From the NCBI GenBank assembly GCA_947652115.1, contig OX393565.1:17333253-17397252 (forward strand): a stretch of 64,000 nt of DNA, given 5' to 3'. The position numbers and the translations under genes are program-made. The stretch is from Blastomussa wellsi (taxonomy: Eukaryota > Cnidaria > Anthozoa > Scleractinia > Plerogyridae). Of this stretch, positions 1 through 11,472 are shown piece after piece (the stretch's first letter is position 1; each line of letters begins with the position of its first letter). The notes beneath the pieces were generated by a model. That model made no database searches, was not told where the DNA came from, and saw only the letters and a list, made by a program, of their open reading frames with translations.

Positions 1-71
1 TAGTTCGTGACTGGTATCTCATAGAATTACAGTCAAACTTCAACTTACAGGTAAGTCTTGTTTAACTTATA

Positions 72-117
72 AATTCTATTTCGACACCAGTCCTACTCAC
101 TAGTGAGTCACGTGAGA
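72..117 (+). repeat. DIRS left inverted terminal repeat
   Basis: This 46-bp segment is the exact reverse complement of 5041-5086. It contains a self-complementary core, ACTCACTAGTGAGT, at about 94-107. Confidence 0.9.
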
Positions 118-372
118 CTTTAAAGCAGTGCAATTATGAGCAACGAAATAAACACAAACAGGTTTATTTACCAAAACTATGTGTACAAAACAACTACTGC
201 AATATGGCTTGTCAGTCTATGGTGCACAGAGTGCACTTCAAGAAAGAAGGCAGTAAACAGTAAGCTGGCAAATTCCCAGATTCATTGTCATAGGGAGTCT
301 GCCAAATAAACAAACACAACAAACATGTGGTAATGAGTACTGGTTAACAGTAACAAATGTCCTGTAACCATC

Positions 373-1545
373 TTATGTGTGGAGGTTCTCCAATAGGAGT
401 TGTCCATAAGCTTTACTTGATGTGACGATGGGTTTCCTGTAGAATCTCCCAAAGGTTGACGCATTCGACCAGCCTGCGTTATCCATGATTGTAGACAATG
501 GAACCTTACACTTTGCAGCTGCAGATGTAGAAGCTGCCCTGGTGCTATGTCCCTTAAAGACTGAGGTATCTTAGATACCTCAGTAGATAATCTATAGATA
601 ATCTAATAGATAATCTATTCCTGACTTTTCAAGAACCGTTTTTAGCCATCGAGAAACTGTGTCAGTTGAAACTGGCTTGTGAGGCTTTTGAAAACTCACT
701 AGCAGCTGGTCACTCCCTTTCCTAAGGTGACTTGTCCTTTTGACATATTCAGATAAGCAGACGATAGGGCACAGACGGTTGTCTGGTGAGTAGACTGTGA
801 ATGTTAAGTCTGACACATGCTTTCCTGGCCGAGAGGTCTTCAAAAGTTTGTTGATGATGAATACACAGCTATCGTCCTTCAATACCATATTGCTAACAGA
901 AAGCAAATGCAGTGTCTGACACCTCTGCCCTGATAACAAAGCTAAAAGCATTGTCGTTTTGAAGGTGAGATCCTTCAAAGTTAAGCCCGGAGGTGGGTGA
1001 AGGGTTGACAAGTAAGGCAGGACAGTGTTGACATCCCAAATGTTCTTGTATTTAGGGAGGGAGGGCTTCAATTCAAACACGCCTTTGAGGAAACGACACA
1101 CCATGGGGTGGGTACCAAACGACATATTGTTAGCCAAAGTAACAATAGATGAGATGGCACTTCTCGCAGTGTTGATAGCACTGTATCCTATGCCAGAGTC
1201 ATAGAGTTCAGCAAGAAAATTGATTCCCTCCACTACAGGGGGACAAGTGGGATCAATGCTCCTTGTACTACAGTAGCGTCTCCATTTCTCAAGGTAAGTA
1301 GCATATTGCTTTCTAGTGCCTGACCGCCAGGAGTGTTCCATGACTGTGGTAGCCGTTGTCGAAAAGCCTTTGCCGTCGAGGTATCTCCGGACAAGTGACA
1401 TAGAATCAGGCACAGTTTCTTGTGAAGTGGATGAGGTTCCTGTGGGCTGCTGGGTAAGAACAGAGTGTCTCTGTCCTTGGGAAGCTGTACTGGTGGTTGT
1501 ATTAACATCTGCATTAACTTGGGCCACCACGGTTGAGTTGGCCAT
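373..1545 (-). pseudogene. DIRS tyrosine recombinase, interrupted by in-frame stops
   Basis: Cut-and-join recombinase that would insert the circular DIRS cDNA. The frame starts MANSTVVAQV and includes the core arginine region (LLSGQRCQTLHLL). It stops at 592, but the same frame resumes and runs to a TAA at 373-375. The downstream part holds the HSTR box (catalytic H-x-x-R) and the nucleophile region GRFYRK. Between them lies a 45-nt in-frame insertion carrying TAG, TGA and TAA codons. Without it the frame would be about 375 codons, a normal length. Its 5' part overlaps the RT frame by about 310 bp, as in other DIRS elements. Confidence 0.88.
564..608 (-). repeat. 45-bp palindromic micro-insertion in the recombinase
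   Basis: Short repeats of TAGATAATCTA and a 23-bp near-perfect palindrome centred near 573 sit exactly where the recombinase frame breaks. The inserted length is a multiple of three, yet it introduces three stops. The parts copy flanking bases (ACCTCAG and AGATTATC), so a templated snap-back repair origin is likely. The limits are uncertain by a few bases because the insertion is repetitive. Confidence 0.75.
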
Positions 1546-3095
1546 TTTGAAACAAGTAGAAACCCTGTTGCCTTCTCCTCTTGAATCTTTTGAAGAACCC
1601 TTGTTATCAGACTAAATGGTGGAAAAGCATAAAATAAGTAATGTTGCCATGACATGTGAAAAGCATTGATGGCAAAAGCTTCTGGGTCTGCTCTATAAGA
1701 GACATAGGGCGTGATCTGGCAATTGATCCTAGACGCAAATAGGTCGATGTTAGGGGTAACATTGAGCTTGGTACAAGCCCTTGCAAAGAGAGTTTTCTTT
1801 AAGCACCATTCAGTACACCTCCTAAATGTACGCGACTCTTTGTCTGCCTTTACATTTTCACACCCTGGTATACGAGCCATAGTCAGCCATATATCGTGCT
1901 TAATGCACCAATCCCATATGTCTTTAGTCAGCTTGTTTGGCTTAGGGGAGTGGCTTGTACCCATTTGGTTAATAGTTGATGCAGTGGTAGTATTATCGAC
2001 CATGATCTTAACATGTTTGCCATGAGTCAAAGTACTGAATGATTTTAAGGCAAAGAATACAGCTAACATTTCGAGAAAATTGATGTGCTCCTTAGCCTCT
2101 TCGACTGTCCAAAGTCCCCCAGTTGAAGAATCACTGGTTGCTGCACCCCACCCCTGTTTTGAGGCATCAGAAGTAATGGTAATATCTACTTCTCCTCGAT
2201 TTATCGGGTTGGATGCAGTCTCGATTGATTCAATCCACCACTTAAGCTCTTCACCTGCTTGGCTGGATATGCACATGGTGGCATCAAAGTTCCATTTGCT
2301 AGCATTAAGAGCTATAGTTTTGTCTCGTTCTAAATAGCGGTAGTGAAGGGGTCCATAGGCAACGCCAGGAAAGCTTGATACTATAAGCCCAAGGACCTTG
2401 GCTACATCCCTAATAGTAGGCTTTTTACAGTGCAACATGACAGTAGCTGCCTGTTTAAGCTTAACAGCCTTATCAGGTGTAAGGTAGACTAGCATGTTAA
2501 CTGAGTCTAGAGTAAAACCCAGAAATACCAATTTTTGAGTTGGGATGAACACCGACTTCTCAGGGTGTACCACAAATCCCAAACTGTCTAATAATTTTAC
2601 CGTGTCAACCACATTTTTTGCACAATCATCCCAGACTGTCCCCATCAACCAGGAGTCATCTATGTAACCTGACGATAAGTGGCCAAGCTGTCGAAGGGTG
2701 GCAAAGACTGGTTTCATTAGCTTGGTAAATTTCCTAGGGCAAAAGGCCAACCCATTGGGAAAACATGTAAACTGAAATAACATGTTGTTCCACTCAAATT
2801 TGAGATACTTCTGGTGTGGCTTTGCAATTGGGACCGAATAGTAAGCATCTTTTAAATCGATTGACGCCATGTAACAATTTGGGGTCATGAGCCTAATCGC
2901 TGTCCAGACCGAGTCCATTTTAAAATGTTGGTATTCAACATGCCGGTTAAAGCTTTTCAAATTTAAGATCATTCGAGAGGATCCATCTTTTTTATTTGTC
3001 ACAAAAATAGGCGAAATATATTCTCCACTTTCATGTTGAGTGGGTACAATGACACCGTTTTCCCTATTCCCAACCCAGAACGATCCCACAACCAC
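1233..3095 (-). pseudogene. DIRS reverse transcriptase / RNase H (C-terminal part)
   Basis: Copies element RNA to DNA. The frame enters at PTQHESGEYISPIF and shows RT fingers (KKDGSSRMILNLK), the first catalytic Asp block (MASIDLKDAYYSVP), and the YIDD active-site box (SSGYIDDSWLMG). RNase H follows, with ITSDASKQGWGAA and the VDNTT aspartate. The first dozen or so residues of this frame are not element protein but read out of the inserted block to the right. The true N-terminal part lies at 3534-3896 in a separated frame. The 3' end overlaps the recombinase frame. Confidence 0.85.
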
Positions 3096-3533
3096 ACAAA
3101 TTCACTGTTAAATAGGGTACTGACCGCTGTGCCGGTAAAGGGCTAGAGACAGTCCCGTTTATTAGACAAGTTCAAATGAGCCATGTGGCATACAACAATT
3201 GCTTGCCTGCTGCCCGTCAGGAAAAACCCCCTGTCTCTAAAGGAGGAAGCCTGATCCCTCCCGAATGCAGAGCCAGGCAGTACTAACAACCCTGAGGGAG
3301 TAGGGTTACAAACTTAATGCTTCAATACATATTAATAAAAATTTTGAACGTTACTCGACAGAAGAAAGCTTAAAAATAAAATTTGAACGTTAAGAACGAC
3401 AGCGAGGTCAGTCTAGAGTGATTCTCCTCAGTAAATCCCGCTCATTTATCCCCGTGGCGTTGTCATGGTAACTGTCAAAAGTAGGTGAACCGTGAAAACA
3501 ACAATTTGCTGCTATTCTGCGAACCGCAGCAAA
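3066..3533. other. Foreign block splitting the DIRS RT frame
   Basis: The RT frame should pass directly from the EIKKLLDK-type linker (ending at 3534) to the NGVIVPTQHES segment (starting near 3065). About 470 bp of sequence with stops in all frames separates them. It holds a short hairpin near 3500-3540 (CAGCAAATT and its complement) and no recognisable coding. I read it as a secondary insertion, possibly a SINE or MITE, but I could not define clean terminal repeats. Confidence 0.55.
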
Positions 3534-3896
3534 TTACAATTTGTCAAGCAATTTTTTAATTTCAGCTTCAATAACCAGTGAGTCACTGATGTTGAATGTT
3601 TTCCTTTTGGAAACCAAGTTTTTCGTGGGCTGTGTGGAAAATTCAATGTACTGACCCCTAACACAGTTAAGGACTTCCGAGTCGGAAGTTATTTCTTTCC
3701 ATTTACCAAGGAAATGTGTCAGTTGGCCACCCTTGAAGCTTTGCACCTTATTCGCAAAGTTATGTTTCATATTGGACTCAAACAAGACAAGATTATTTAC
3801 CTGTAAATTATCAAGTGTGTCAGCGGAAATCATTGCTGCTTCTTCCCTTGGTACTGCTGTCGGAAGAAGGGTTTTTGAGGTGGCTTCGAGTTCCAC
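3534..3896 (-). pseudogene. DIRS RT N-terminal segment
   Basis: This 120-codon frame contains GGQLTHFLGKWKEITSD followed by a stretch ending in QYIEF. That is the conserved leader of DIRS-type RT proteins (glycine-rich, then W-x-x-ITSD, then IEF). It overlaps the 3' end of gag by 67 bp in another frame and stops at the junction with the 470-bp block. It is the upstream half of the RT frame continued at 3065. Confidence 0.78.
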
Positions 3897-4961
3897 TGAC
3901 GGCCTTTGGCTAAAAAAGGCTTGCTTCGCCTATCAAATTTTTGGTAGTTTCGTGAAGGGTGTCCCTTCGAGTTTTTGTGGCGATTCCCAACTGCTGTGGA
4001 GCTTACTCTGTTGGACGCTCGTATATTATTCAACTGGGTTTGCAGGTCGTTTCCAAACAGCAGAGCTGTTACAGGAACATGTGAGGCACACAGACCAGCA
4101 TAATCTTTGTTCAGATGCGGTTTGATCGACTCCCTGTGACGGTGGGACAGGTCGATATGTGCGTGCCCTAGGAGAGCGACCGCATCTGTGTTCACTTTGA
4201 CAAGTTTCTGAATGTCAGAGTCTGACTTCGCCTGCTTCGAATTCTTCATTTCTAGCAGCATCCCAATGGATTTGCACATTGCAGCACCAGCTTTGGCAAT
4301 CGTTTTCTGGATTGAGCTGGACCGGAGGTCCTGCTGTTTCACTGAGTGAGTCAGTTTATCCCAGATTTCGGGATTAACCCGCGGCGTTGTAAGAGGCTCA
4401 CAGTTCGCCGGGCGTAAATACTTCGCCGACTTATCTTTTAGTTTCGAGTCCGGCAATTTCTTAGACCACAGGTTGTTGATAAAGTCCGCCAGTTGTTTCT
4501 CAATAGCCGGACCTGATTCGTCTGCGTTGAGAAAATCCGCTACGATTTCTGACAACAATGGGTCATTGATGCCATCGGTTTTCTCAAGTGGAGCACGTGG
4601 TTTATCCTTGGAAATTCCGTCGGCTTCAGTGCCACAAAGGGCCTGCAAGTCTGCATCAGAGTCTTCTCCATCGTGCTCTGAACCATCGGAGGCACTCATT
4701 TCGTCTCTGGAACCGTGTTTACGCCGTTTAGGGTCGACTTGGTCGTCTGTGTGGCTGGAGTGAAGACGCTTCAGCGACTGCGGCACGGCGATCATCGAGT
4801 CTGCCATTGCTCCAAGGTTTCTGTTCACATCTTGCATCATTCATACTAAACATGGGATCCGGGTGGACATCAGTTGGAGTCTTTTCTTTAGGGTCCGTTT
4901 CAACGTTTAAGAGATCGTCCTCCGCCTCAGTGGAAGGTATTTGATCATGTTCGTCCGCCAT
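3830..4961 (-). pseudogene. DIRS gag-like protein, one frameshift
   Basis: The likely start is MADEHDQIPS at 4961, giving an acidic N-terminus. Near 4845 the frame shifts by one base into the frame running from MMQDVNRNLG to the stop at 3830. The body is charged, with an RRKHGSRDE patch, a helical middle (residues about 100-260) and a basic Arg/Lys/Gln tail ending KKQQ, fitting a nucleocapsid role. There is no CCHC knuckle, as is usual for DIRS. Total would be about 375 residues. Confidence 0.75.
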
Positions 4962-5040
4962 AATCCAAGTACTGCAAAAATACACTACCGACCGCTCTGG
5001 AATTACGCGCGCAACTGATCGCTCGGGCTACTCGCACATA

Positions 5041-5086
5041 TCTCACGTGACTCACTAGTGAGTAGGACTGGTGTCGAAATAGAATT
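5041..5086 (-). repeat. DIRS right inverted terminal repeat
   Basis: Exact reverse complement of 72-117. It lies just upstream of the gag start on the minus strand, where DIRS promoters and termini sit. Confidence 0.9.
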
Positions 5087-5757
5087 GAACTGACTGGAGG
5101 ATATTTGCGAGTCAGTCGGGAAGGCATGTTTCAACACAAGGCCAGGTAATATCCCCAATCTGCAGCCTTTGACTATTTTGTCAAAAACATTTGCCGAACT
5201 GGTTATGTTTAGTCTTTGATGGCCATCTGATTTCGCTTCCTCCAAAAAGGGGAAGATACCGGAGAATCAATAAGTAAATATATTTCTCACTCGCGGGAAA
5301 ATTTCTTTGATCGCTAAACAGACCAAAACTTCCACATTCGTTTTGAGCCAAATATATCAAACCTTCGGTCCAAAGACCAGCTTTTCATTTCACTTCAGCG
5401 ATAGTGGTGTTCATAGTTTTACCTTCATTTCATTTTCTCCCTGCAAAAAATTTCTATAAAGTGACAGAATCGAAAGTAAACAACTTCTGTGCGTGACGAG
5501 TTCGAGTAGCCTTGCGAGCCTTCTCTGTCACTCCTTCCACGTATTTTTGGTATTTTTGTTTAATACTGGTATTCCTCTAGCCTGCAGATCACTTATAAGC
5601 TCCAGAGCCTTGAAGCATTTCATACTGTTTTGGTTTTCCGGCACCCAAGCTGTAATTTTCCTCATGTTTCTTTGTATTTTCGAGCGAAGTTCCCCGCATT
5701 AGCCTCGCATTCATGTTCAGAAGGCTCTCGCCCCAGGGCCGTCGGGGAATACGAATA
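5087..5757. other. No gene recognised; unique flanking DNA
   Basis: The sequence between the DIRS right end and the MITE has short open frames on both strands. The best (5589-5771 minus, about 50 lysine- and glycine-rich codons) has no recognisable motif and is followed by stops. It might be an exon of a host gene, but nothing supports that beyond the open frame. Confidence 0.4.
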
Positions 5758-5759
5758 TA

Positions 5760-6145
5760 GAGCGTTTTCACGTGACGTCATCAAATTCTAAAATCCAAAA
5801 CCAGAGAGCCACCAAACGTTTTATACTCATCAGACATAAAAGGTGTTAAATTTATATCTGTATACAGTTTTTCAGCTCAACAGCGTCCTTCGTTTGGAAA
5901 CTAGTGCAATTTGAATTTCAGAGTTATGGCGGTGCGTGACATACAGTTTCGATCGTGTATGTCGAAAAACACATAGTTATCTCGCGAGATTTAGCCATTT
6001 GAGAAGTTTAAGTATTAGGAAAAGTGTTTATTTGAACATTTCTTTGTTGAAAACAGGTAGCCAGTCGCCTAGATAACCAAAGTAAACTCCAGATGTTTAC
6101 ACTATTTCCGGCCGCCATGTTGGTGTTCCACTGAGGTACACCAAT

Positions 6146-6180
<35 letters not shown>

Positions 6181-6339
6181 GAGATATTTCGACGAATATC
6201 TGAAGTTTGGAATAACGCACACATCTGAAACTTGGAGAAGTGTTTTTTTTATTTTTCCTCTATAACATCGTAGTTTCTTGACTCTGTCGACTGAATGGTT
6301 TTCGATTTATTTTTTTTGGTCACGTGAGTGAAAACGCTC
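5760..6339. mobile_element. 580-bp MITE with TA target duplication
   Basis: The ends are inverted: GAGCGTTTTCACGTGAC on the left and the complement of GAGCGTTTTCACTCACGTG on the right. Each is flanked directly by TA (5758-5759 and 6340-6341). There is no coding capacity. TA duplication points to a Tc1/mariner-type source transposase acting in trans. Confidence 0.75.
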
Positions 6340-6366
6340 TATTGTCCATTACAGCGAAAACCTAAC

Positions 6367-6529
6367 TGTAATATCCAGTCCAGCATTCCGACAATTCCAG
6401 TATAGTTCAGTTTTGTGCATGCGCATAAGTATCGTCTTTGTAGTGCCAATCGTTGTGAGATGTAGTCGGCAAAGTGATACCTTATGTTATTAAACGGCAT
6501 TTATCCAGAGAAGACTCGCGGTTGTTACA
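6367..6529 (+). repeat. 5' LTR
   Basis: Begins TGTAATATCC and ends GTTGTTACA. It matches 9080-9240 apart from a few substitutions and a 2-bp length difference near the middle. TTATTAAACGG near 6487-6497 is the only polyadenylation-like hexamer context. Confidence 0.93.
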
Positions 6530-6669
6530 CTGGTGACGAGGATAAACACGTTGAATTAAGATTACAGCAGAAAGAAAGCAAGAGAAATCTAGCAAGCGAA
6601 GTCTGAAGCCCAGCGAGAGAGGCAAGAAGGCGAAATCCTTCAACGCGTGAATCGATCGATCGACAAAAC

Positions 6670-7290
6670 ATGCCTGACACGGAACAAGCAGATGCCAGCG
6701 CAGCAGCTCCAGTGCAAGTTATCACGGCAACGAGAAATCTAAACTCTCAACCATTTATCCCAGGAGATGGCCCGATAGTAAAAGGAAAAGCGTGGGACGA
6801 CTTTAACGGGAATTCAGATGTTTCAAGATTACGGAACCGCTCGACAACAAAGATGCACTCATCATTTATGGCGGGAAAGAAATCGCTCGCCTGGAGAAAA
6901 GTTTACCAACCCCGACAGATGGCGCTAACGAGTACGAAAAGTTGAGAAAGAAGCTAAATGACTACTTCAAACCGAAGAAAAATAAACACCACGCAAGATA
7001 CGTATTCCTCAAAATGAGACCAACACATGACGAAACAACGAACGCGTACGCTGCACGTTTGAGGGAGAAAGCCAATGACTGCGAATTCGAAGCCAACTGC
7101 GATGAACGAATCTTGGAACACCTCATCCAAACAACACAGAATCGATCGCTTATACAAAAAGCGATCAACAAGAAATGGGATTTGACACGGTTTTTGACCG
7201 AAGCTGCTCAAATCGAAGACACATCACTTCAAATAAGCGACATGAAAATTCCTAAAGACGTGAAGAAACTTGGGCGACGCTTCGAGAAGC
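6670..7290 (+). pseudogene. Gypsy gag, frameshifted and truncated
   Basis: The first frame (MPDTEQADAS...) covers the N-terminus with the FIPGDGP segment. The capsid-like continuation (EYEKLRKKLNDYFKPKKNKH, then FLKMRPTHDETTNAYAARLREKA) lies in another frame from about 6850. It resembles retroelement capsid helices with the typical R-x-x-x-x-x-E-x-x-x-x-Y-A-x-x-L-R pattern. It runs without a zinc knuckle or protease straight into pol near 7290, marking an internal deletion. Confidence 0.8.
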
Positions 7291-7294
7291 GTCA

Positions 7295-8689
7295 GTGGCT
7301 TACTACCTGCAAGAGCCATTGAAGCAATGGCTGGGCCAATGTGTAGAAGAGGAGATATTCGAAGAAGTTCCTGAAGGTGAGGCAGTCACATGGTGCTCAC
7401 CCCTGGTTGTTCAACCAAAGCCGAAGTTCAACACTGTAGACAGGGAGAAACTGGAACCGCACATGATCAGGGCCAGCGTGGACCTCAGGGTACCAAACCA
7501 ATTCATGGAAAGAAATAGGATCACCCAGGGACCTATTGTTGAAGACTTCATGTACAAATTTCATGATTGCACTGTGTTCTCCAAACTTGACATGCGGCAG
7601 GGGTACCACCAACTCCTACTCGATCCAGAGTCCAGAAAAATTGCAACTTTTAGCACCCCGTGGGGGAACATGCGACCAAAACGTCTAATCTTTGGAGCAA
7701 AAGCCTCACAAGATCTCTTTGACGAAGCTATCTACCGAATATTTGGAGACATACCAAGATGCCTCAACCAACGGGATGATATCCTGCTAGGAGGAAGAAA
7801 TATGGAGGAGCACAACAAGACATTGGAAGCAGTCCTGCTGAGAGCAATGGATTTTGGAATCACATTCAATCCTGACAAGTGCCAGTTTGGAGTCGACGAG
7901 ATAGAGTTCTATGGACACAAGTTCACGAAAGACGGATTAAAGCCAAACCCAGACAAAATCAGAGCTGTAAAAGAAAGCAGTCCACCAAAATCAAAAGAAG
8001 CGGTGCGAAGTTTCCTCGGCATGACGGGATACCTTTCAAAGTTCATCCCAAGATACGCATCACTAACTGCACCATTGCGAAAGCTGACCCACAAAGATAC
8101 AAAGTTCAAATGGGGAGCAGAAGAGAATGAAGCATTTGAGAACCTGAAAGCAAGCATAACTAGTGAAAGCACAATGGCATACCTCAACCCAGCTAGACCA
8201 ATCGTTGTGAGAGTGGAAGCCAGTTTCCATGAAGGGCTCTCAGCCGGATTATTCCAAGAGACAGGTTGTGGTCTCCAGCCAGTTCACTTCATCAGTCATA
8301 CTATGACCGACACGGAGATACGGTACAGCCAGACAGAAAAAGACGCCCTGTCAGTACATTGGGCAAAGAACAGGTTCAGCATTTACCTCCTTGGAGCACC
8401 AAAATTCAAGATCATCACTGCCCACAAGCCACTGCTCCCACTGTTTAACAAAGCAGCTATGCGACTCCCACCGAGAATTGAAAAATGGGTGATAGGAATG
8501 CAAGATGTCGACTTTGAGCTAGTCTATGAGCCTGGAAAAGATGACGCAGACCCCCTCGACCTCCTGTCAAGACACCCATTGCCAGAGAAAGGAAAGGATG
8601 CTGTAGAGAGAGTACTCAAATATGTCTTGAAAGCCGAGCATGCTGTCGTTGTAGATCAGATCAAGGAAGAAACTTGCAAAGATACCTAA
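7295..8689 (+). pseudogene. Gypsy RT / RNase H with degraded catalytic sites
   Basis: 464 codons open. RT blocks are visible: FSKLDMRQGYHQ (first catalytic Asp), the Y/F-x-DD position as NQRDDILLGG, and EFYGHKFTKDGL. RNase H is altered where the family has acidic residues: VRVEASFHEG (Asp to Glu), EKDAL (Glu to Asp) and TAHKPL (Asp to Ala). The frame stops at 8689. Out-of-frame remnants of an integrase N-terminus (GDWERYKKDPDI) follow to about 8830, then the element jumps to its 3' region. A dead or trans-dependent polymerase. Confidence 0.88.
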
Positions 8690-9079
8690 CTATACTTACC
8701 GGGGACTGGGAACGTTACAAAAAGGACCCAGACATTGCACCATTCTACAGTGTGCAGAATGAGTTGTATTCAGTGGATGGCCTACTCTTCCGAATGAATC
8801 AGATCATCATCCCCAGAAGCCTGCAGCAGTGACAAAACGGAACAGAACAAACCAACTGAGTCCTCAGCAGCTGCAGCCAGACCAAGGCGTGATCGGAGGC
8901 GACCAGACTATCTGAAAGACTATGTTACCTAGACTGTACTAAGCTCATGCTCACAGGAAATAGACATTTATATGCCCTGAAACATTTTCTGTTCAAGCTT
9001 AGAACGTTGGACATTTAGGACATTGTTTTCTACTTGTGTTTTATTTAAGGAAAAGACTATCTCTGGGAAAAGGGAGAAA

Positions 9080-9240
9080 TGTAATATCCAGTCCAGCATT
9101 CCAACAATTCCAGTATAGTTCAGTTTTGTGCATGCGCATAAGTATCGTCTTTGTAGTGCCACGTTATGAGATGTAGTCGGCAAAGTGATAGCTTATGTTA
9201 TTAAACGGCATTTATCCAGAGAAGACTCGCGGTTGTTACA
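9080..9240 (+). repeat. 3' LTR
   Basis: Copy of the 5' LTR directly after the polypurine tract (9068-9079). Immediately followed by the CTAAC duplication. Confidence 0.93.
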
Positions 9241-9245
9241 CTAAC

Positions 9246-10699
9246 CAAAATCATAAATAGCTTAAGCTGCTGGGAACTGCGTCGTTTAACCTTATTAGGT
9301 AAAGTTACAGTCTTAAAAAGTCTTATTGCGTCCCAGCTGGTTTACATTTGTCCCCTCTGCCATCCAACCACAGTGCTATAGCAGAAATTAATAATAGATA
9401 AAACGCGACATAATGACCAACGAATATGAGAACGGCCGGAGGACTAAGGATGATTGATATAAAACTCTTCAACAAAGCTCTTAAATCAAGTTGGGTTAAA
9501 AAATATGTAGATCCGCAAAATCATGAAAAATGGAAACTTTTGTTCGATTCTGATTTACGAAACTGTAGTGGTGTCGATTTTTTTCGTGCCAACCTCAATA
9601 AACAAGATCTATTAACAACTATCAAAAGAGTAGATACATTTACTTCAGAAATACTTCACATCTGGTCAGAATTCTCATTTGAAACCAATATCTCCTCTGT
9701 TGATCAGCTAAAAGAGCAACATTTATGGCATAACTCTCTTATACGAGTCGGTAACAAACCTTTATACTATCGTTCAGGATCTGTAAAGGGAATTTAAAAA
9801 GTGAGTCATTTGATGAATGATGCAAACACGCTGTCTATCTTTCTCTGATTTGACAGAACTTTACAACATAAAAACAAACTTTCTTACTTTTCAAGGAATC
9901 TTATCAGCTGTCAAGGCCTTACAAAATGAAGCTAACTTCAACAGCTGTAACAAAGCATACGAAACTACTTTTGATACCTTCCTAAAGACGACAAAACCAA
10001 ACAGAATAAAAAACAAAAGAACCCAGATGAAGCCCAAAGAAAATGGGGCACAGAATGCACGCTTGAAAAGCCAGACGATATCGACTGGAAGGCAGATTAC
10101 ATAACACCTTTTCTATACACGAAAGTCTCCAAATCAATTGTGTTCCAATTTAAGCTACTACACAGAAGACTAGCGACCAACACTTTCCTTGCCAAAATAA
10201 ATCTTTTAAAAGGTTAACGAGCAGTGTACTTATTGTAAAAATGAGAAAGACTCTCATCCACTTGTTTTGGACTTGTGATATATCCAACCTTTTCTGGCAA
10301 GGATTTAAACAATGGTTAATTAATCTTGGAGATTTTCCGGAAACTTTCGCCATAGATAGGTCTTAAGCCAAACGATAGCAAGAAACTAAACTTCTTTTTT
10401 TTGGTCGCTAGATAGTTTGTATGGATATGTAAAACTCGCAGCATCTCTCCGGAGATAAAAAACCTTCCCCTCTTCATCTCGCATTATAATACAGCGATCA
10501 CCTCTCCTTCATTCACTCCTTATAAAAAAACATGCAAAAATTGAGTACAAAACGCATTTGCTCTGTATTTTCTTTAACTTTGTTCCCCTACAGTTTGATG
10601 TTTTGTGTTCCCTTTACCATGTATTTTTTTTGTTTTCAGTGAAGTGTTTTCAGTGGTACTGTTCCTTTTTTGTGTAGTCATTGCTAAAGTAGTATTGTA

Positions 10700-10700
<1 letters not shown>
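9246..10700 (+). pseudogene. Decayed L1-like non-LTR retrotransposon, ORF2 3' end
   Basis: Broken frames give the L1-clade RT C-terminus in order: WELRRLTLLGKVTVLKSLI, then GGLRMIDIKLFNKALKSSWVKKY (9426-9797), then NFLTFQGILSAVKAL (9817-10104), then FQFKLLHRRLATNTFLAKINLL (about 10150-10220) and FFLVAR-type tail. Stops and frameshifts are frequent. A TAA-repeat tail follows at 10701. The LTR element sits at its upstream edge, so the LTR element inserted into it. Upstream ORF2 parts are absent here. Confidence 0.82.
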
Positions 10701-10741
<41 letters not shown>

Positions 10742-10743
10742 GC

Positions 10744-10798
<55 letters not shown>
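10701..10798 (+). repeat. (TAA)n microsatellite, tail of the L1-like element
   Basis: About 98 bp of TAA trinucleotide repeats with one AGCAATAA interruption at 10741. It directly follows the non-LTR 3' UTR-like stretch and probably grew from its tail. Confidence 0.92.
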
Positions 10799-11472
10799 TA
10801 TTTAAAAAAGCTTTCGAGCAGGATAAAGTCTTTTAAATTCATTTTCTACCAATGTGAATAAATCCAAAAACATTTCTGTTGTTGCATGTTCAAGTTGTTT
10901 TTGATGTTTATATAAAACTGAGTAAAATACAGCCATTAAATGATATTTCCTTATATACACAGACTTTGTTCGAATATCATACAGGTTTTCGTAGAAATTT
11001 TATGATTCATGAACATAATATTAAATATCCTTTTACTGATTTGTCCATATGATTTACATACTATTGTCCCTTTGTCATTAAATGCATCTTCATCTTCACA
11101 ACATACATTTCTGTTATCAATATCAGTATTGATTTGCAGTGAAAAATATAGTGTCTATTAAATTTATCATTTCATCCATATTAATATTCTCTACCAGTAT
11201 GTAATTCTAAAGGGGTATTCAATAACAATATTCACATTTTATGACAGTTGAAAGTGATTGATAGCGAATAACCCATTTTGCCGCTTTTTCGAATTTTCTG
11301 AAAGCAAAGTGGATTCAGGTTTCGATTTGGGCAATTGCAAACTAACATTCGAGAAGGTTCTATACTCTTCTGATCGAGTATTGTCTTATTGATGTGTTAT
11401 TAGATAATTCCATCTGTTGGACCACTGGTCACCACTTTGTTCAACCTGCTATCGCATTGGGTAATCTGTTTT
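10799..11472. other. AT-rich DNA, nothing recognised
   Basis: Stops in all frames, AT-rich, no repeats or RNA-like folds that I can see. Confidence 0.5.

Larger units (their letters stand above)
72..5086 (-). mobile_element. DIRS-type tyrosine-recombinase retrotransposon, broken
   Basis: The element reads right to left as gag, reverse transcriptase/RNase H, then tyrosine recombinase, with the last two overlapping in different frames. That order and overlap are the DIRS hallmark. The ends are 46-bp perfect inverted repeats (72-117 and 5041-5086). DIRS elements use a tyrosine recombinase instead of a DDE integrase and make no target duplication, and none is seen. All three reading frames are damaged: a frameshift in gag, a block of about 470 bp inside the RT frame, and a stop-bearing insertion in the recombinase. 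It is therefore non-autonomous. Family assignment is firm; the exact outer ends rest on the inverted repeats alone. Confidence 0.9.
6367..9240 (+). mobile_element. Ty3/gypsy-type LTR retrotransposon, deletion derivative
   Basis: Two near-identical LTRs (163 and 161 bp, TG...CA ends) flank 2.5 kb of internal DNA, and the host repeats CTAAC on both sides (6362-6366 and 9241-9245), a 5-bp target duplication. A primer-binding-site-like TGGTGACGAGGAT follows the left LTR, and a purine tract AAAAGGGAGAAA precedes the right one. The inside retains gag and RT/RNase H. The zinc knuckle, protease and nearly all integrase are missing, so it depended on another copy. Few LTR differences imply a fairly recent insertion. 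Confidence 0.93.

Noticed and set aside
6954..7211. Minus frames within the gypsy gag
   Set aside because: Antisense shadows of gag.
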